A DNA stretch of 5,780 bases. Source: Deltaproteobacteria bacterium CG_4_8_14_3_um_filter_43_13 (lineage in GTDB: Bacteria; Desulfobacterota; UBA8473). The notes beneath the pieces were generated by a model that ran no database searches, was not told the origin of the DNA, and saw nothing but the letters and a program-made list of their open reading frames with translations. The stretch is from NCBI GenBank assembly GCA_002782605.1, contig PFIF01000095.1, forward strand, positions 1 through 5,780, read 5' to 3'. Below are positions 1-3,174 of this stretch, piece by piece (position 1 is the first letter of the stretch; each line of letters opens with the position of its first letter). The translations under genes were made by a program, and so were the position numbers.

Positions 1-605
1 TTGATAAGGTCTAATTGTTGTATTCCAGGGTTATTCAGCAGGGTGAGTATCTCCTCTTCTGATTCTCTTACATGGTCTTCAGTCGTTTTTATGGATCGAG
101 AATCCTTTGTTCCATCAAAATCAGTTACAGAGAGATACCATCTGTTCTCCTCATGCTCATAGGTAAGGACCCTATCATAGAAACAGAAATAACAATCAGG
201 AAGGCCCAGGTCATCAACCACAGTTTTTGGTAATCTTTCAACAAAATGGCAGAGGTCATACGCAAAATAGCCAACCCCTCCACCGATGAAGGGGGGGCTG
301 GTTAGATCAGATTGAATCCTATAATGCCTGATGATGCTGTCAAGGATATTAAAAGGGTTCCCTATCATGGTATACTTATCTCTCCCAATGGTAATTTCAA
401 TCCTATTGCCTTTGCTCTTGAGTATTAAAAAAGGGGCATACCCCATGAAGGAATATCTCCCCAGTTTATACCTGTCCATGCCGCTGTCCAGGAAGAAACT
501 GAAAGGCATTGAGTGAATCCTGTCAAAAACAGATTCAGGCAGAGAAGATATACGAAGCTCTCTTACTACAGGCTTTCCAATCTTGACACCATTTAAAAAG
601 TCCAC
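1..605 (-). CDS. pabB: Aminodeoxychorismate synthase component I, N-terminal part (cut by left edge)
   Basis: This is the first 201 codons of a chorismate-binding enzyme that would convert chorismate plus ammonia to 4-amino-4-deoxychorismate on the way to p-aminobenzoate and folate, in the cytoplasm. The reading frame is open from GTG at 605 to the window edge. What is visible is the N-terminal domain shared by PabB and TrpE (Anth_synt_I_N). It contains FFLDSGMDRYKLGRYSFMG (about residues 31-49), then FLILKSKG, then FIGGGVGYFAYDL (about 94-106), and LGLPDCYFCFYDRV. The short N-terminus and the LDS...GRYSF block favour PabB over TrpE. The chorismate-binding catalytic domain lies beyond the edge and cannot be checked. 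The GTG start is chosen because AGGGA sits 6 nt upstream and an in-frame TAG, the pabA stop, lies just before it. The gene starts 9 nt after pabA, so the two are probably cotranscribed and translationally coupled. TrpE is the main alternative. Confidence 0.85.
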   Translation of the reverse strand, partial: MDFLNGVKIGKPVVRELRISSLPESVFDRIHSMPFSFFLDSGMDRYKLGRYSFMGYAPFLILKSKGNRIEITIGRDKYTMIGNPFNILDSIIRHYRIQSDLTSPPFIGGGVGYFAYDLCHFVERLPKTVVDDLGLPDCYFCFYDRVLTYEHEENRWYLSVTDFDGTKDSRSIKTTEDHVRESEEEILTLLNNPGIQQLDLI

Positions 606-614
606 AGTAAATCC

Positions 615-1181
615 CTAAATGTCTATAAAATTCCTGATGATCTTTTTCCCCTCACCCGTCAGAAATGACTCCGGATGGAACTGCACCCCTTCTATTTTAT
701 ACTCCCTGTGCCTTGTACCCATTATGATGCCATCTCCTGTCCTTGCCGTAATCTCAAGACACGGGGGGAATCCATCGTTTGATACAACCAGAGAATGATA
801 CCTGGTAGCCTCAAAGGGATTTTCTACCCCCTTATAGACACCCTTTCCATCATGATAGATCATGGAGGTCTTGCCGTGCATAACGACATTAGCCCTTCTG
901 ATCTTCCCCCCAAAGACCTCTCCTATACATTGATGGCCCAGACAGACGCCAAGTATACATTTCTTCTCTCCAAAATGCCTGATGACGTCTTTTGATATGC
1001 CGGCATCATCTGGGGTGCCTGGTCCAGGGGAGATAACTATCTTGTCCGGGTTCATATCTTCTATCCCTTCCAAGGTTATCTTATCGTTCCTTATTACCTT
1101 GAGTCTTACCCCCAACTCCCCAAAGTACTGAACCAGATTATAGGTGAAGGAATCGTAATTGTCGATCATCAGTATAAGCAT
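615..1181 (-). CDS. pabA: Aminodeoxychorismate/anthranilate synthase glutamine amidotransferase subunit
   Basis: This is a class I glutamine amidotransferase of 188 residues, the usual length for PabA/TrpG. It hydrolyses glutamine and passes ammonia to its partner, here the PabB-type protein encoded next. The N-terminus MLILMIDNYDSFTYNLVQYF is typical of the family. SPGPG is at 51-55, the nucleophile Cys80 is in LGVCLGHQ, MHGK is at 101-104, YHSL at 128-131, and the other triad members His169 and Glu171 are in VQFHPES. All catalytic residues are intact. The ATG at 1181 is supported by family alignment and by a strong promoter whose predicted start site leaves a leader of only about 14 nt. The Shine-Dalgarno is weak (GGCGGA about 6 nt upstream). 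PabA and TrpG cannot be told apart from sequence alone, and in many bacteria one protein serves both enzymes. The pabB-type neighbour and the absence of trp genes in the window favour pabA. Confidence 0.93.
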   Translation of the reverse strand: MLILMIDNYDSFTYNLVQYFGELGVRLKVIRNDKITLEGIEDMNPDKIVISPGPGTPDDAGISKDVIRHFGEKKCILGVCLGHQCIGEVFGGKIRRANVVMHGKTSMIYHDGKGVYKGVENPFEATRYHSLVVSNDGFPPCLEITARTGDGIIMGTRHREYKIEGVQFHPESFLTGEGKKIIRNFIDI

Positions 1182-1201
1182 CTTTTTTCCGCCAGTGTAT
1201 A

Positions 1202-1230
1202 ACTATACTATTTCTTCTTAAGGTTTTCAA
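1202..1230 (-). promoter_or_regulatory. Sigma-70-type promoter for pabA-pabB
   Basis: On the minus strand, TTGAAA (1230-1225) is followed by a 17-nt spacer and TATAGT (1207-1202). Five of six bases match consensus in each hexamer. The predicted transcription start is near 1195, giving a leader of about 14 nt before the pabA ATG at 1181. A purine-rich tract on the minus strand (1260-1241) lies just upstream. No operator or riboswitch is evident. Confidence 0.65.
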
Positions 1231-1327
1231 TAAATATTCAGCTCCCTTCCTTTCTCTTCGATTAACATTCCCTGTCTTTCCACATTCCTCTGCTATAGTA
1301 ATTTGAAATCCTTCTCACATTTTGTAT

Positions 1328-1356
1328 TTGACAAACCATATAGAAGATGTTAATAA
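1328..1356 (+). promoter_or_regulatory. Near-consensus sigma-70 promoter for tRNA-Arg
   Basis: TTGACA (1328-1333, a perfect -35 hexamer) is followed by a 17-nt spacer and TAATAA (1351-1356, five of six consensus bases). The predicted start is near 1363, so the precursor would carry a 5' leader of about 66 nt removed by RNase P. This is the strongest promoter-like sequence in the window, as expected for a stable RNA gene. It diverges from the pabA promoter about 100 bp to the left. Confidence 0.7.
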
Positions 1357-1428
1357 AACATCCTCGTAAGTCATATCTCTTAAAACTCTCGGCAGGTTGC
1401 GCAAAGGTCTCAAGGATTAAAAGATCGA

Positions 1429-1502
1429 GCCCCCGTAGCTCAGGTGGATAGAGCAAGGGATTCCTAATCCCTGTGCCACAGGTTCGAGTCCTGTCGGGGG
1501 CA
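1429..1502 (+). tRNA. tRNA-Arg (anticodon CCT)
   Basis: A complete 74-nt cloverleaf can be folded by eye. The acceptor stem GCCCCCG pairs fully with CGGGGGC (1495-1501), with discriminator A1502. The D-stem GCTC/GAGC encloses a 9-nt loop. The anticodon stem AGGGA/TCCCT encloses loop TTCCTAA with anticodon CCT at 1463-1465. A 5-nt variable loop follows, and the T-stem ACAGG/CCTGT closes loop TTCGAGT. The CCT anticodon reads AGG, giving tRNA-Arg. The 3' CCA is not encoded, because the next bases are CTTTTTT, so it must be added after transcription. AGG is a frequent arginine codon in the genes around it, so this isoacceptor should be well used. An open frame on the opposite strand here is not credible. 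Confidence 0.97.
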
Positions 1503-1510
1503 CTTTTTTA
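1503..1510 (+). terminator. T-run downstream of tRNA-Arg
   Basis: Six T residues (1504-1509) begin two bases after the tRNA discriminator. The GC-rich acceptor stem (GCCCCCG/CGGGGGC) directly in front could act as the hairpin, as is common behind monocistronic tRNA genes. No separate hairpin is present. Termination would also keep transcription from running into the convergent gene that ends at 1650. Confidence 0.45.
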
Positions 1511-1649
1511 TAACCTCCTCCAACTTTTCAATACCTTACCCCCTTTGCCCACAGTTTATCAGGTTCAATATCACGGTTATTCTTGACAGGCTTAATAAAT
1601 GATATATGGATCAGCGCCAGGAATAAAGAGGACGGACGGTTCCATTTAT

Positions 1650-2654
1650 TTACTTTACAGACTTTTCAGGATCCCTGTCCTCCCACGGCTTAGACAACAT
1701 GAGGACGAACTGTTCAAACAGTTCTCTCTGGAAGTGATGGAGCATTTCCTCTTTCATCAGCTTAAGGGCATCAAACGGTTTAAGTTTTTTTCTGTAAGGA
1801 CGTTCCGAAGAGAGAGCGTCGTATACATCGGCAAGAGAACAGATGCGCCCATATTCATGGATCTCGCTTCCCCTCAGCCCCTTAGGATATCCTTTGCCGT
1901 CATACCTTTCGTGGTGCTGAAGCACAACAGTAGCACACTCGTCAGTCAATTGATTTGTTTTACTCAATATTCTGTGCCCTAAAGCGGGGTGACGTTGTAT
2001 CTGTTTCATTTCCTGATCGGTCAGTTTACCTGGCTTATTGAGAATCCTCTCATCAACGAAAACCTTTCCCAAATCGTGAAGGAAAAAACCGGCGCCCAAT
2101 TCGTGCATATCATGGGCACTCGATCTCTTAAACAGTTCTTTGGAGAGAGAAACGGCCAGAACACCAACACTGACACAATGGGTATAGGTATAGTAATCGT
2201 GTGATGTAATCCTTGTCAAGTGATAGGATATCGCATCGTCAGAAAGAATGAGATCAACAACATCATAAATACCCTTTTTTGTCTCACCGATATTCTTCGC
2301 CGTTGGTGATTCCATCAACCTCTTTATCATCTTTATGGAATGTCTGTGAACCGCATTTGCCTTTTCCGGCAAGGATAAATTTTTATCGTAAATGGCTTCT
2401 CTGAGCTCATCAGGCACAATACTTGTGGGTGCCTGTTCTTGTTCAATCCTATCTGCTGATTCGTTATCCTCAAAGACCGTACTTTTTGACAGATCAACGG
2501 TGATCTCTGTAATACCACAGTCCAATATCTGTTTGATCTGCTTCTCAGAGGCAATACAAAACCTATTCTTTAAAAAGGGGTGTGTTAACCACGACAAAGG
2601 CAGAATTACATACATGCCAACTCTCAACTTCTCTGTCCTGATTTTTTTTAGCAT
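1650..2654 (-). CDS. DUF3391 and HD-GYP domain protein, probable cyclic-di-GMP phosphodiesterase
   Basis: This 334-residue protein probably hydrolyses cyclic-di-GMP and so promotes motility over biofilm formation. Residues 1 to about 75 (LRVGMYVILPLSW, HPFLKNRF, then a segment around ITEITVDLSKS) match the DUF3391 domain often found ahead of HD-GYP. The HD-GYP domain runs from about 140 to 325. Its signature residues are all present: His159 (YTYTHCVSVGVLA), His193-Asp194 and Lys197 in HDLGK, His222 in RHPALG, His247-His248 in QHHERYDGKGYP, GYP at 255-257, Asp276 in ADVYDAL, and RPYRKKL at 285-291. This indicates a metal-binding, catalytically competent enzyme. There is no signal peptide, membrane helix or receiver domain, so it should be cytoplasmic. 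The C-terminus stops soon after the conserved FVLML, without the further extension some relatives carry. ATG at 2654 is preceded in frame by TGA seven codons upstream. The only Shine-Dalgarno-like site, GAGGGAG, is rather distant (13 nt). It is a monocistronic unit convergent with the tRNA; the adjacent genes give no clue to its signal. Confidence 0.93.
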   Translation of the reverse strand: MLKKIRTEKLRVGMYVILPLSWLTHPFLKNRFCIASEKQIKQILDCGITEITVDLSKSTVFEDNESADRIEQEQAPTSIVPDELREAIYDKNLSLPEKANAVHRHSIKMIKRLMESPTAKNIGETKKGIYDVVDLILSDDAISYHLTRITSHDYYTYTHCVSVGVLAVSLSKELFKRSSAHDMHELGAGFFLHDLGKVFVDERILNKPGKLTDQEMKQIQRHPALGHRILSKTNQLTDECATVVLQHHERYDGKGYPKGLRGSEIHEYGRICSLADVYDALSSERPYRKKLKPFDALKLMKEEMLHHFQRELFEQFVLMLSKPWEDRDPEKSVK

Positions 2655-2682
2655 ACAGCCAGTGGGTCTCCCTCAATATGCC

Positions 2683-2710
2683 ATCATACTAATAAGTCCA
2701 CCCTGAAAAA
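2683..2710 (-). promoter_or_regulatory. Possible promoter for the HD-GYP gene (weak)
   Basis: On the minus strand TATGAT (2688-2683, five of six -10 bases) lies 16 nt downstream of a poor -35 candidate, TTTTTC (2710-2705). The predicted start near 2677 would leave a leader of about 22 nt that carries GAGGGAG (2674-2668), followed 13 nt later by the ATG. The -10 match and its location are reasonable, but the -35 is weak. An activator or another sigma factor may be needed. Confidence 0.3.
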
Positions 2711-2754
2711 TGAAAAATTTCTTTTGGAGCGAACATGAGCAGGATCATTAAATC

Positions 2755-2803
2755 GTTTACAGTTTACAGTTCGCAGTTAACCGTGAACCGTAAACCGTTT
2801 TTA
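2755..2803. repeat. Seven-unit 7-bp tandem array that is also an imperfect palindrome
   Basis: From 2755 the sequence splits cleanly into seven 7-base units, each starting with GT: GTTTACA twice, then GTTCGCA, GTTAACC, GTGAACC, GTAAACC and a diverged GTTTTTA. The stretch 2760-2778 is also nearly the reverse complement of the abutting 2779-2797, centred on GTTAAC. Written as minus-strand RNA, the 19 positions give 15 Watson-Crick pairs, three G-U pairs and one A-C mismatch; the plus-strand RNA would have A-C mismatches instead of G-U pairs. It lies between the divergent HD-GYP and helicase genes, upstream of the HD-GYP promoter candidate. A plus-strand open frame crossing it (2735-3025) has no Shine-Dalgarno and no recognisable domain, and is not called as a gene. 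Confidence 0.8.
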
Positions 2804-3087
2804 AAACCTGCACCAGAGAGCGGAAAAGGGAATTTTTCAGGACGAACTAATAAAGATAACAAAACAGAATTGTCCTTTTTATTAAAGCCGTCAAAACATC
2901 AGACTCAGACAAATCAACCTCCAAATATCGATACGTTATTATTCATTCCCTTCTTTCCCTATCGGCTAAACTCTATAGGCGCTTTAGGTTTTTCTACCTG
3001 CCTCTACTATAAATCCTGTAAATAAAATCCAGTTCTTTATTCCAAATTGATAAAAACTCCAATTTTCAACCAACCTCTCAATATCCC
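2804..3087. other. Intergenic stretch without recognisable features
   Basis: This AT-rich sequence lies between the heptamer array and the helicase promoter. I see no conserved coding frame, RNA gene, strong hairpin with T-run, or further repeat units. The open frame that enters it from the left is translated low-complexity sequence with no recognisable domain. Confidence 0.5.
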
Positions 3088-3116
3088 TTGACTAAACACC
3101 TATAGGGTTGTATCTT
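3088..3116 (+). promoter_or_regulatory. Sigma-70-type promoter for the helicase-nuclease gene
   Basis: TTGACT (3088-3093, five of six consensus bases) is followed by a 17-nt spacer and TATCTT (3111-3116, four of six). The predicted start is near 3123, giving a leader of about 52 nt. An AGGAG Shine-Dalgarno lies at 3158-3162, 12 nt before the ATG at 3175. An imperfect inverted repeat (3117-3126 with 3143-3152) straddles the predicted start site. Confidence 0.6.
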
Positions 3117-3174
3117 AAGGCATTGATAAACGGTTCGAAATCTCGATGCTTTTCATGAGGAGTCAGAAGCCGGA

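Noticed and set aside
331..516. Plus-strand open frame opposite pabB, and similar frames opposite or overlapping pabA, the HD-GYP gene and the helicase
   Set aside because: Each lies inside a gene with clear conserved motifs on the other strand or in another frame. None shows a family motif of its own.
1262..1456. 64-codon minus-strand open frame
   Set aside because: It runs through the 5' part of the tRNA gene and the tRNA promoter region on the opposite strand, and has no family resemblance or convincing ribosome site.
1485..1502. tRNA 3' end as an attachment site for an integrated element
   Set aside because: No second copy of the tRNA 3' end, no integrase and no mobile-element genes are present in the window.
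1583..1608. TTGACA at 1583-1588 followed by TATATG, resembling a plus-strand promoter
   Set aside because: The spacer is only about 14 nt, and the only thing downstream on that strand is the antisense of the HD-GYP gene.
1601..1618. A 15-base exact match (17 of 18 overall) between 1601-1618 and 3403-3420 inside the helicase gene
   Set aside because: Flanking sequence is unrelated, so it is not a gene fragment. One such match in a window of this size is a modest coincidence, on the order of a few percent by rough estimate.
1594..1650. AATAAATG (1594-1601) and CATTTATT (1643-1650) as a terminator for the HD-GYP gene
   Set aside because: The arms are short, entirely AT-rich and about 41 nt apart, with no adjoining T-run on the minus strand. 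It would not make a stable terminator.
2735..3025. 96-codon plus-strand open frame between the HD-GYP and helicase genes
   Set aside because: It begins in the heptamer array, so its N-terminal residues are translated repeat. It has no Shine-Dalgarno, no recognisable domain and a biased composition.
2655..3174. Possible cyclic-di-GMP riboswitch or CRISPR array in the intergenic gap
   Set aside because: No conserved riboswitch core is recognisable. The only repeat is the 7-bp array, whose units are far too short and lack spacers.
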